DNA of 7,081 bases, from assembly GCA_029940115.1 (NCBI GenBank), contig JAOZRQ010000368.1, positions 1 through 7,081 on the forward strand, in the 5' to 3' direction. Positions 1 through 5,234 of the stretch are shown piece by piece (position 1 is the stretch's first letter; each line of letters starts with the position of its first letter). The DNA is from Desulfobacterales bacterium. Lineage in GTDB: Bacteria; Desulfobacterota; Desulfobacteria; Desulfobacterales; 4be13. The position numbers were made by a program, and so were the translations under genes. The notes beneath the pieces are model-generated. The model ran no database searches, had not been told where the DNA came from, and saw nothing but the letters and a program-made list of their open reading frames with translations.

Positions 1-109
1 GGCCTTGATCATCGTTTCGGCCACCCTGCTCCCGCGGGATTGCCAAATCCGGCGGCCTGGATTTGGCAATCCAGGCCAAGCAAGGCTGGTCCAAACGATG
101 ATCAAGGTC
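1..109. repeat. palindrome P, copy 1
   Basis: The outer arms CCTTGATCATCGTTT (3-17) and AAACGATGATCAAGG (93-107) are perfect inverted repeats. The inner arms GGATTGCCAAATCC (37-50) and GGATTTGGCAATCC (59-72) are also perfect inverted repeats around a GC-rich 8-nt centre. The segments between inner and outer arms are imperfectly complementary, so a hairpin of about 50-bp arms is possible. Each half can also fold alone, for example GGCCTGGATT with AATCCAGGCC at 55-78. Confidence 0.9.
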
Positions 110-200
110 CCTTCTTGTAAACCATCCTTAGTAGTTCCCACTAACCGGTTCCCTTCTTATAAACCATCCTTGTAGTTCCCACTAACCGGTTCCCTTCTTA
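109..200 (+). repeat. two tandem 41-42-bp U units plus a 9-bp stub
   Basis: Units at 109-150 and 151-191 are nearly identical. Both begin CCCTTCTT, contain AAACCATCCTT and TAGTTCCCACT, and end AACCGGTT. A third unit begins at 192 (CCCTTCTTA) and is interrupted by palindrome copy 2 at 201. Confidence 0.88.
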
Positions 201-312
201 GGCCTTGATCATCGTTTCGGCCACCCTGCTCCCGCGGGATTGCCAAATCCGGCGGGTGGCCTGGATTTGGCAATCCAGGCCGAGCAAGGCTGGTCCAAAC
301 GATGATCAAGGT
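201..312. repeat. palindrome P, copy 2
   Basis: Same structure as copy 1, with outer arms at 203-217 and 297-311 and a slightly longer centre. It is flanked by CCTTCTT on both sides (193-199 and 314-320). Removing P2 with one flank restores a continuous U unit, so P2 may have inserted into U with a short target duplication. Duplication of a pre-existing P+U block is an equally good explanation. Confidence 0.88.
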
Positions 313-390
313 ACCTTCTTGTAAACCATCCTTGTAGTTCCCACTGACCGATTCCCTTCTTGCAACTACTAAGGATGGCTTGTAAGAAAG
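313..390. repeat. one direct and one inverted U unit
   Basis: A direct unit lies at 313-352, followed by a 10-nt stub of the next unit. The stretch 364-390 is the reverse complement of the first two thirds of a U unit (it contains AACTACTAAGGATGG and TTGTAAGAAAG). The direct and inverted copies can pair into a hairpin of about 25 bp. The inversion joins directly to the truncated left arm of palindrome copy 3, marking a rearrangement junction. Confidence 0.8.
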
Positions 391-490
391 TCATCGTTTC
401 GGCCACCCTGCTCCCGCCGGATTGCCAAATCCGGCGGGCTTGGATTTGGCAATCCAGGCCGAACAAGGCTGGTCTAAACGATGATCAAGG
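391..490. repeat. palindrome P, copy 3, left end truncated
   Basis: The right arm is complete through AAACGATGATCAAGG (476-490). The left arm starts only at TCATCGTTT (391-399); the expected preceding CCTTGA is replaced by the end of an inverted U unit. The inner arm is the cleaner CCGGATT/AATCCGG hairpin. This copy is the most diverged of the three. Confidence 0.85.
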
Positions 491-565
491 TCCAAACCAT
501 CCTTGTAGTTCCCACTAAGTATCGCAATGAGATGATCTGAGACACAAAGAATATCAACAATCTGT

Positions 566-594
566 TTGACAAATCATACAAAGAGAGATAACTT
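566..594 (+). promoter_or_regulatory. candidate sigma70 promoter of the transporter operon
   Basis: A perfect -35 box TTGACA lies at 566-571. With a 17-bp spacer the -10 would be TAACTT at 589-594, which is weak; GATAAC at 587-592 matches TATAAT better but leaves only a 15-bp spacer. It sits in AT-rich DNA about 35-60 bp upstream of the start codon at 627, just beyond the repeat array. Only the -35 box is convincing. Confidence 0.4.
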
Positions 595-626
595 GGAATT
601 TCACGCATCACGTTTCAGGAGAGATT

Positions 627-1727
627 ATGATTCAGATTATGCGGAACTGGTTGAACCGATATTTTGCTGACCCCCAAGTGGTCATCTTGGGATTTCTGCT
701 CTTATTCGGTTTTGTGCTGATATTCATCTTGGGAAACATGCTGATGCCGGTCTTCATCAGCATCGTGATCGCCTATCTGCTGGAGGGAATGGTGGCCGGG
801 CTTCAGCACCTTCGGATGCCGCGCATGGCCGCGGTGCTGCTGGTGTTCATCTTTTTCATCGCCTGCATTGTGGTGTCGCTCATTGTGCTGCTCCCCATGC
901 TCTCAGGACAGATCGGGGATCTGCTCCAGAAGATGCCTTCAATGATCGAGAAGGGGCAGGAACTGCTGATGAGCCTCCCCGAGCGGTATCCGGATTACAT
1001 TTCCAAGCAGGAACTGAAAGACTTTGTGGATTCGTTAAGCACCGAACTCACTGGCTTGGTCAAGTCAAAGCTGACCAAACTGGTGCAGAGCGTCTTCTCA
1101 TTCACCCTCGATTCGGTTCGGAGCATCATCACCATTCTGGTCTATCTGATCCTTGTGCCGCTGATGATCTTCTTTTTTCTGAAGGACAAAGAGAAGATCT
1201 TAAAATGGCTGACAGGTTTCCTCCCGGAAAACCGGGGCCTCGCGTCCGAGGTGTTTGAGGAGGTGAACCGGCAGACCGGCAACTATGTCCGGGGAAAGCT
1301 CTGGGAGATCCTCATCGTGTGGGGGGTCACCTATGTGGTGTTCAAACTGCTGACCCTTGATTTCACCATGCTCCTCTCCCTGTTCGTGGGCCTGTCGGTG
1401 ATTGTCCCCTACATCGGCGCGACCGTCATGTTCTTCCCGACGGCCATGATCGCCTATTTTCAGTGGGGATGGGGATCCGAATTTGCTTATGTGATGATCG
1501 CGTTGGCCATCATCCAGGCATTGGATGGGAACCTGCTGGTCCCCCTGCTCCTTTCGGGAGTGGTGAATCTGCACCCAGTGGCCATTATTCTGGCCATTCT
1601 GCTATTCGGCGGACTCTGGGGCATATGGGGGCTCTTCTTTGCCATCCCTCTCGCGACCTTGGTTCACGCGTTGATCAAAGCCTGGTTCAACAAACGTATG
1701 GAGGCAAAATATTATGGATCCGATTAA
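627..1727 (+). CDS. AI-2E/PerM-family (UPF0118) integral membrane transporter
   Basis: This is a 366-residue multi-pass inner-membrane protein of the AI-2E transporter family (PF01594). Hydrophobic segments lie at about 15-55, 66-90, 160-187, 225-275 and 286-347. A soluble helical stretch at about 92-155 separates the N-terminal pair from the rest, as is usual here. Family-typical motifs are YVRGKL (220-225), VGLSVIVPYIGA (254-265) and the glycine-rich C-terminal block from GNLLVP (301-306) through FAIPLA (338-343). Length is normal. The start at 627 has AGGAG at 617-621, 5 nt upstream; Met5 is a weaker alternative. Family members have been linked to AI-2 export, and some UPF0118 proteins to Na+(Li+)/H+ antiport. 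Substrate here is unknown, but the 14-bp overlap with an antiporter gene favours ion homeostasis. Confidence 0.9.
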   Translation: MIQIMRNWLNRYFADPQVVILGFLLLFGFVLIFILGNMLMPVFISIVIAYLLEGMVAGLQHLRMPRMAAVLLVFIFFIACIVVSLIVLLPMLSGQIGDLLQKMPSMIEKGQELLMSLPERYPDYISKQELKDFVDSLSTELTGLVKSKLTKLVQSVFSFTLDSVRSIITILVYLILVPLMIFFFLKDKEKILKWLTGFLPENRGLASEVFEEVNRQTGNYVRGKLWEILIVWGVTYVVFKLLTLDFTMLLSLFVGLSVIVPYIGATVMFFPTAMIAYFQWGWGSEFAYVMIALAIIQALDGNLLVPLLLSGVVNLHPVAIILAILLFGGLWGIWGLFFAIPLATLVHALIKAWFNKRMEAKYYGSD

Positions 1728-2955
1728 TGCCATAGCCATTCTGATCACCCTTGCGGCAGGGTTCGCGTTTCTCAATTATCATTTCGTCAAAGCACCCATG
1801 TCCATCGGGCTGATGCTGATATCCTTGGGGGTGTTCTTGGGCCTGCTCCTGACGGACCAGTTTATGGATCTGTCGGTGAGGGATTATGCGGACATGCTGG
1901 TGAAAAGCATTGACTTCAGAAAGGTCCTTCTGGAAGGGATGCTCGGTCTGTTGCTCTTTGCCGGCGCGTTGCATGTGGATGTCAATGATCTGGCCGAGCA
2001 GAAATTGGAGATCGGGATATTTGCAAGTGTCGGCGTGATGCTCTCCACCGGGCTTGTCGCGATGGCGGTCTATGGTCTGAGCCGGCTTTTTGGCGCGGGA
2101 ATCGAGCCGGTGGTCTGCCTGCTCTTCGGCGCGCTGATCTCGCCCACCGACCCGATTGCCGTGCTCGGCATATTGAAAAAAGCCGGTGCGCCCAAAAACC
2201 TTGAGATCAAAATTGCCGGTGAGTCCCTCTTCAATGACGGCATCGGGGTGGTGATCTTCCTGATTCTGCTGGAGATTGCCACCGGCCAGGGCCATGTCAC
2301 CTCCGGTTTTGCCCTCCTTCTCTTTGTCAAAGAGGCGGTCGGCGGCGCGCTTTTCGGTTTCGCGGCGGGCTACGGAGCCTATCGGCTCCTCAAGAGCGTG
2401 AACAATTACCAGGTGGAGGTACTGCTCACCTTGGCCCTGGTCATCGGCGGGTATGCCCTTGCATCGGGCCTGCATATCTCCGGGCCCATTGCCATGGTGG
2501 TGGCCGGCCTGCTCATCGGCAACCACGGCCGGCGTCTCGCCATGTCCGACCATACACGGGAACATCTCGACACCTTCTGGGAACTGGTGGATGTGATCCT
2601 GAACGCGATCCTGTATGTGCTCATCGGGCTGGAAGTGCTGGTGCTGACCCTCAGAGGGGATTATCTGCTGGCCGGCGTGATTGCCGTGCCAGTAGTTCTG
2701 CTGGCCAGACTGGTGAGCTTGGGGATCCCCGTGACCCTGTTGAAGCGGTGGCGGTCTTTTGAGCTGGATGCCGTCTTCATCATGACCTGGAGCGGTCTGC
2801 GCGGGGGGATATCCGTCGCGCTGGCCCTCTCCCTTCCGGAGGAGTGCCATCGGGAGCTGATCCTGACCATGACCTATTTGGTGGTGGTATTTTCGGTGCT
2901 GGTTCAGGGGCTGACAATCAAGAAGATCCTCCCGCCGGGAAGAGGTTCGTTTTGA
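1714..2955 (+). CDS. CPA1-family (NhaP-type) Na+/H+ or K+/H+ antiporter
   Basis: This 413-residue membrane protein exchanges monovalent cations for protons across the inner membrane, controlling cytoplasmic pH and Na+ or K+. The two CPA1 core motifs are present: SPTDPIAV at 143-150 (Thr145-Asp146, the unwound helix) and GESLFNDG at 169-176 (Asn174-Asp175, the cation/proton carboxylate). GLRGGIS at 361-367 supplies the conserved arginine, Arg363. Roughly a dozen hydrophobic helices span the chain, and it ends soon after the last one (about 384-400). There is therefore no cytosolic TrkA-C or CAP-ED-like regulatory tail, as in short NhaP proteins. The start at 1714 overlaps the preceding gene by 14 bp and has GGAGG at 1700-1704, 9 nt upstream, so the pair is almost certainly co-transcribed. 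Ion preference cannot be read from the sequence. Confidence 0.93.
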   Translation: MDPINAIAILITLAAGFAFLNYHFVKAPMSIGLMLISLGVFLGLLLTDQFMDLSVRDYADMLVKSIDFRKVLLEGMLGLLLFAGALHVDVNDLAEQKLEIGIFASVGVMLSTGLVAMAVYGLSRLFGAGIEPVVCLLFGALISPTDPIAVLGILKKAGAPKNLEIKIAGESLFNDGIGVVIFLILLEIATGQGHVTSGFALLLFVKEAVGGALFGFAAGYGAYRLLKSVNNYQVEVLLTLALVIGGYALASGLHISGPIAMVVAGLLIGNHGRRLAMSDHTREHLDTFWELVDVILNAILYVLIGLEVLVLTLRGDYLLAGVIAVPVVLLARLVSLGIPVTLLKRWRSFELDAVFIMTWSGLRGGISVALALSLPEECHRELILTMTYLVVVFSVLVQGLTIKKILPPGRGSF

Positions 2956-2957
2956 TC

Positions 2958-3003
2958 TTTGGCATCCTTCATTTCATATGAAAGTAGTTTGCACTTTTCG
3001 GAT
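2958..3003. repeat. dispersed repeat D, copy 1
   Basis: Starting 3 bp after the antiporter stop codon, this stretch contains TTTGGCATCCTTCATTT (2958-2974), the small palindrome TTTCATATGAAA (2972-2983) and AAGTAGTTTGCACTTT. It recurs at 7027-7073 with a few substitutions and 1-nt indels. It is followed directly by the 55-bp palindrome at 3011. Both copies lie just downstream of a plus-strand gene. Confidence 0.8.
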
Positions 3004-3010
3004 GGGAAAA

Positions 3011-3065
3011 GTTTGTAGTTCCGCCTTCAGGCGGTGCCAGACCGCCTAAAGGCGGAACTACAAAC
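3011..3065. repeat. 55-bp near-perfect palindrome
   Basis: The arms at 3011-3027 (GTTTGTAGTTCCGCCTT) and 3049-3065 are perfect inverted repeats. Pairing continues inward with one mismatch through AGGCGGT (3029-3035) with ACCGCCT (3041-3047), leaving a loop of about 5 nt. The result is a GC-rich hairpin of about 25 bp. There is no T-run after it, so it is not a standard intrinsic terminator, though it could stabilise the 3' end of the antiporter mRNA. It looks like a REP-type dispersed element rather than a gene-specific signal. Confidence 0.88.
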
Positions 3066-3106
3066 TTCAAACAGGAACAGGATCAAGATTAAGAGCAAGC
3101 TATCCA

Positions 3107-3901
3107 ATGGCTGAGAAAATTGTTCAGATAGATGAAACGATGGAAAAATCCATTCACAAAGGCCAAGGCCACCGACAACGACTCCGGGAAAATTTTCTGG
3201 AATCCGGATTGGATGGGTTCCACGATTATGAGGTGATCGAACTTCTCCTGACACTTGGAACCCCCCGAAAGGACTGCAAAGACGCGGCCAAAGCCGCGCT
3301 GGATAGGTTCAAGACGCTTCAGGGCGTATGTGAGGCTTCCCCAAAAGAGCTTCAGGAGATTGCGGGGATCGGCCCGAAAAATCTGTTCGGGATCAAGCTG
3401 ATCAGGGCGGTCGCGGATCGCTATCTTGCGAAAAAACTGATGAGGAAGGATCCGATCAGCAATTCAAAGGAATTGTTCGACCACCTTTATCACAGCATGA
3501 GGGACAAGACGAGGGAATGTTTCAAGGTGATCTTCTTGGACGCCAAGAATCGGGTGCTTGCCAGCGAGACCCTGTTTGAGGGAACATTGACCGCCAGCTC
3601 GGTCTATCCGAGAGAAGTGGTGAACGCGGCCCTGAACCATCATTCCGCAGCTCTGATCTTTGCCCACAACCATCCCTCTGGGGACCCGGACCCTTCGCCC
3701 GAAGATGTCTCCATCACCCGGCAACTGGTGTTTGCCTGCAAGGTCATGGGGATCACGGTGCATGAGCACTTGGTCGTGGGAGACAATCGCTATTTCAGTT
3801 TCGCGGATCAGGGCTACATCTCCGAGATGTACAAAGAATATGAGATGAAAAACTCAATAATGCTCAATGAGCTGAAAAAACACCTGGAATCTGGGACATG
3901 A
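3107..3901 (+). CDS. radC: RadC family protein (UPF0758, JAB/MPN metal-binding domain)
   Basis: This 264-residue protein has the two-part RadC layout. Residues about 14-108 form the helical N-terminal region, with GHRQRLRENF (21-30), DYEVIELLL (40-48) and a helix-hairpin-helix GIGP (87-90). Residues about 118-240 form the JAB/MPN+ domain. The zinc-site motif is intact: Glu158, His187-Asn-His189-Pro-Ser191 and Asp200. RadC proteins are common on chromosomes and mobile elements, but their cellular function is unsettled; the historical DNA-repair phenotype of E. coli radC102 was traced to recG. The chain is longer than the usual 220-230 residues, owing to a short N-terminal extension and a charged C-terminal tail (about 243-264). 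The start at 3107 has only a weak AAGAG upstream at 3091; Met12 (3140) is an alternative. It is followed after 1 bp by a small cysteine-rich gene. Confidence 0.93.
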   Translation: MAEKIVQIDETMEKSIHKGQGHRQRLRENFLESGLDGFHDYEVIELLLTLGTPRKDCKDAAKAALDRFKTLQGVCEASPKELQEIAGIGPKNLFGIKLIRAVADRYLAKKLMRKDPISNSKELFDHLYHSMRDKTRECFKVIFLDAKNRVLASETLFEGTLTASSVYPREVVNAALNHHSAALIFAHNHPSGDPDPSPEDVSITRQLVFACKVMGITVHEHLVVGDNRYFSFADQGYISEMYKEYEMKNSIMLNELKKHLESGT

Positions 3902-3902
3902 C

Positions 3903-4193
3903 ATGATGAAAAGAGAAGATTGTCCATCCTGTTTCGGAGTACTTGATATCGTCTTTCCAAAAGGGGAGGACGGTCTCAGAACCGTTCCGGAAGCCTGTTT
4001 TGCGTGTTCCCACAAAACCGAATGTCTGAAGACCGCAATGTCGGAGGAATCCCAAGGGCTGAAAGCGCAGGCGGAATTTGTGGATCGGGCTTACGAATCC
4101 GGCATGATCGGCTTTCTGGAGAGATGGTCTGAAAAGAAGGCGTTGCATCGCAAGGCGCAACGCAAAGCGGATCCTCGTCTTCGGCAGGCCTGA
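3903..4193 (+). CDS. small cysteine-rich hypothetical protein coupled to radC
   Basis: This 96-residue protein is not one I can name. It has an N-terminal cluster of five cysteines, C7-x2-C10, then C32-x2-C35 and C41, within the first 45 residues. That pattern suits a small zinc-binding fold or an Fe-S site. The C-terminal half (about 50-96) is polar, helical and strongly basic near the end (KKALHRKAQRKADPR), which could contact nucleic acid. There is no signal peptide or membrane segment. The gene begins 1 bp after the radC stop codon, in ATGACATGATG; ATG at 3903 and 3906 are both possible starts and no strong ribosome binding site is seen, so translation is probably coupled to radC. The stop is 12 bp from the end of the opposing antitoxin gene. 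Function unknown. Confidence 0.75.
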   Translation: MMKREDCPSCFGVLDIVFPKGEDGLRTVPEACFACSHKTECLKTAMSEESQGLKAQAEFVDRAYESGMIGFLERWSEKKALHRKAQRKADPRLRQA

Positions 4194-4205
4194 GAAATTC
4201 ATACT

Positions 4206-4415
4206 TCATAAGTCATCCTCTTCCAGAATGTTCTGAATCTTCTGAAAAACCTGTTCTCCCGGAACGGAAGCGATTTCTCCACGTTCATAAGCCCGGATCC
4301 GATCTTCGGCCTCTTCCGATTTCATCAGACTGTCAAGTATGTGATCTATGATAACGGCACACGATTCAAGTGGCAGATTCAATGCGGCTGAAATAATGTC
4401 TTTTTCTGTCAGCAT
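4206..4415 (-). CDS. addiction-module antitoxin component (PF09720/TIGR02574-like), no toxin partner
   Basis: This 69-residue acidic protein resembles the short antitoxins usually paired with RelE/ParE-type toxins. An N-terminal helix region (EKDIISAALNLPLESCAVII, 4-23) leads into HILDSL (25-30). It ends in the diagnostic AYERGEIASVPGEQVFQKI (42-60), where Gly-Glu followed by Pro-Gly-Glu-x-Val-Phe is the hallmark. Such proteins bind and neutralise a toxin ribonuclease or gyrase inhibitor encoded just downstream. Here the downstream side (below 4206) is the convergent cysteine-rich gene only 12 bp away, and I find no toxin reading frame. The antitoxin is therefore an orphan. Its ribosome binding site GGGGAGG (4427-4421 on the minus strand) lies 5 nt from the start. 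The start overlaps the stop of the upstream small ORF in ATGCTGA. Confidence 0.8.
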   Translation of the reverse strand: MLTEKDIISAALNLPLESCAVIIDHILDSLMKSEEAEDRIRAYERGEIASVPGEQVFQKIQNILEEDDL

Positions 4416-4561
4416 AATATCCTCCCCGTGTTGATCATCTTGTCGACATGCAGTCCAAACTGAAAGTCGTCCGAGACTGTATCTTCATGGGTTTCCCGCT
4501 GAAACGGGAGGCAGATCGTGCGATTCCTCTGGGCCGAGTTGTCTTTTTTGTCTTTGCCCAT
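4409..4561 (-). pseudogene. 50-residue ORF, probable 5' stub of a transposase gene
   Basis: This short minus-strand frame is supported by a strong Shine-Dalgarno AAGGAGG (4576-4570), 8 nt before its ATG at 4561. Its stop overlaps the antitoxin start in ATGCTGA, a typical coupled junction. The product begins with a charged MGKDKKDNSAQRNRT, then ICLPFQRE (16-23) and DDFQFGLHVDKMI (31-43), and stops after a short non-conserved tail. From memory, the pattern of a basic N-terminus, R-N-R-T-I-x-L-P-F, then F-x-x-x-x-D-x-M-I matches the start of a DDE transposase family common in Desulfobacterota, where the next residues would be a Pro-Glu-Leu-Phe-Pro motif. That motif is absent, so this looks like a truncated transposase whose expression signals now drive the antitoxin. 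A genuine small protein is the alternative. Confidence 0.5.
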
Positions 4562-4594
4562 CGGGATGTCCTCCTTGAAAGTAAATCATATCTC

Positions 4595-4623
4595 ACCTTA
4601 CACTGGATTTGCGGGCTTGTCAA
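4595..4623 (-). promoter_or_regulatory. weak candidate promoter for the minus-strand stub/antitoxin pair
   Basis: A perfect TTGACA lies on the minus strand at 4623-4618. With a 17-bp spacer the -10 hexamer would be TAAGGT (4600-4595), a poor match. The position, about 35 bp upstream of the stub's start codon and just inside the left target duplication of the first MITE, is sensible. Confidence 0.25.
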
Positions 4624-4654
4624 CACAAAAAGCAGCCTCCCCCAAATCCGTTAT

Positions 4655-4778
4655 CTGTGTACAGAACAAAAAAATGATTGGGAAAAGAAACCCGACTTTT
4701 TCTTGCAGTCGGGAGGTCGGCCAGTTTGCGAAAAAGCCGGGTTTCTGGGCTATTCCCGATTTTTTGTCCTGTACACAG
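4655..4778. mobile_element. MITE-like element, complete copy 1 (124 bp) with perfect 9-bp target duplication
   Basis: The ends are CTGTGTACAGAACAAAAAA (4655-4673) and its near-perfect inverse ending TGTCCTGTACACAG (4778). A second inverted pair lies inside: AGAAACCCGACTTTTTC on the left and GAAAAAGCCGGGTTTCT on the right. The element is immediately flanked by the identical 9-mer ATCCGTTAT on both sides (4646-4654 and 4779-4787), the expected footprint of a transposition event. At 124 bp it cannot encode a transposase, so it must be mobilised in trans. Reading frames that cross it have no support. Confidence 0.88.
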
Positions 4779-4820
4779 ATCCGTTATAATCAGAAAAATT
4801 GCGACCTGTGCGGCTTTGAA

Positions 4821-4862
4821 CGGGTTTCTTTCCTCGATCACTTTTTTTTGTCCTGTACTCAG
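4821..4862. mobile_element. right-end half copy of the MITE-like element
   Basis: CGGGTTTCTTTCCTCGATC followed by a T-run and TGTCCTGTACTCAG matches the right arm of the two complete copies, with one change in the terminal TGTACACAG. No left arm is present upstream, and the similarity fades before 4821. It lies 42 bp beyond the end of the first complete copy. This may be the remnant of an older, decayed insertion. Confidence 0.7.
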
Positions 4863-4944
4863 CTCCCTTATTTAAGGATGCCAGCATCACCATGGCTGTA
4901 TTCACCCGTTTTTTTGCATTCATGGCAAAAAAACAAAAAAGAAT

Positions 4945-4973
4945 TTGACAACCCTTTTTTCAATTGTTATCTT
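4945..4973 (+). promoter_or_regulatory. sigma70 promoter of the ilvD leader transcript
   Basis: TTGACA (4945-4950), a 17-bp spacer and TATCTT (4968-4973) make a strong vegetative promoter. An A-rich tract at about 4926-4944, including AAAAAAACAAAAAAG, lies just upstream of the -35 box and could act as an UP element. Transcription should start near 4980, giving a leader of about 310 nt before the ilvD start codon. The next signals downstream are a small Ile/Leu/Val-rich ORF and an intrinsic terminator. Confidence 0.75.
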
Positions 4974-5004
4974 ATTTCCAAATCAGGTGAGACAGGTGAC
5001 TGAC

Positions 5005-5073
5005 ATGAAAAGCGGTTCAAGCTCCATTATCGTCCTTATTATTATATTGGTAGGGATACTTGTGCCCAAATGA
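5005..5073 (+). CDS. 22-residue leader peptide rich in Ile/Leu/Val, predicted attenuator control peptide for ilvD
   Basis: The ORF starts at ATG 5005, about 25 nt into the predicted transcript, with AGGTGA (4994-4999) 5 nt upstream, and ends at TGA 5071-5073. Residues 8-20 read IIVLIIILVGILV: 12 of 13 are branched-chain residues, in an unbroken codon run apart from one glycine. Known ilv leader peptides work this way. Shortage of charged Ile, Leu or Val tRNA stalls the ribosome and changes RNA folding so that the downstream terminator does not form. The codons include ATA twice, TTG, GTA and CTT, unlike the ATC/CTG/GTC-rich ilvD gene, which would sharpen the response. The terminator at 5235 and ilvD at 5290 complete the arrangement. 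The alternative is a tiny single-pass membrane protein. Confidence 0.75.
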   Translation: MKSGSSSIIVLIIILVGILVPK

Positions 5074-5089
5074 TTCATAACCACACGCT

Positions 5090-5214
5090 CTTTGTACAGG
5101 ACAAAAAAATGAGCGAACAAAGAAACCCGGCTTTTTTTCTGCCAAGAGAGAAGCCGGCCGTTCAGAAAAAAGCCGGGTTTCTCGCCCATTCCACATTTTT
5201 TGTCCTGTACACAG
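5090..5214. mobile_element. MITE-like element, complete copy 2 (125 bp), inserted in the ilvD leader
   Basis: The left end CTTTGTACAGGACAAAAAAA (5090-5109) and right end TTTTTTGTCCTGTACACAG (5196-5214) are inverted repeats with one terminal mismatch. The inner arms AGAAACCCGGCTTTTTT and AAAAAAGCCGGGTTTCT are also complementary. The flanking 9-mers are CCACACGCT (5081-5089) and CCACACGCC (5215-5223), 8 of 9 identical, so the target duplication has one substitution and the insertion is probably somewhat old. It sits 16 nt after the leader-peptide stop and 20 nt before the terminator stem. In RNA it would form a long hairpin. Confidence 0.88.
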
Positions 5215-5234
5215 CCACACGCCAACAAAAGCAG

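Larger units (their letters stand above)
1..519. repeat. tandem array of long palindromes (P) and short units (U), about 200-bp period
   Basis: A composite array without a supported gene fills the start of the window. Three copies of a roughly 110-bp imperfect palindrome (P1 at 1-109, P2 at 201-312, P3 at 391-490) alternate with copies of a 41-42-bp unit U (109-150, 151-191, a stub at 192-200, 313-352, an inverted partial copy at 364-390, and a partial copy at 491-519). P1 and P2 start exactly 200 bp apart and P2 and P3 about 182 bp apart, so the array behaves like a degenerate tandem repeat of P+U. The open frames across it are only readings of the palindromes. The left boundary may lie outside the window. 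Confidence 0.9.

Noticed and set aside
209..466. An 85-codon minus-strand open frame across the palindrome array
   Set aside because: It reads straight through palindromes and U units, repeats its own peptide at both ends, and has no ribosome binding site; it is a translation of repeats.
1..519. A CRISPR array
   Set aside because: Repeats are too long and palindromic, the intervening segments are themselves repeats rather than unique spacers, and no cas gene is present.
1687..2850. A 387-codon minus-strand open frame opposite the antiporter gene
   Set aside because: It is antisense to a clear CPA1 gene. The product is an implausible His/Gln/Asp-rich chain with no domain, which is typical of the shadow of a GC-rich membrane-protein gene.
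3011..3065. An intrinsic terminator for the antiporter operon
   Set aside because: The hairpin is strong but no T-run follows it; the dispersed-palindrome interpretation fits better.
4909..4933. A hairpin of T7-GC pairing with GC-A7, as a bidirectional terminator
   Set aside because: The stem is almost entirely A-T with only two G-C pairs, so it would be unstable; the A-tract is better explained as an UP-like element of the promoter at 4945.
4518..5003. A 161-codon plus-strand open frame between the antitoxin region and the ilvD promoter
   Set aside because: It runs through a complete MITE, a half MITE and the promoter. The product is a chain of repeat translations with no conserved pattern.
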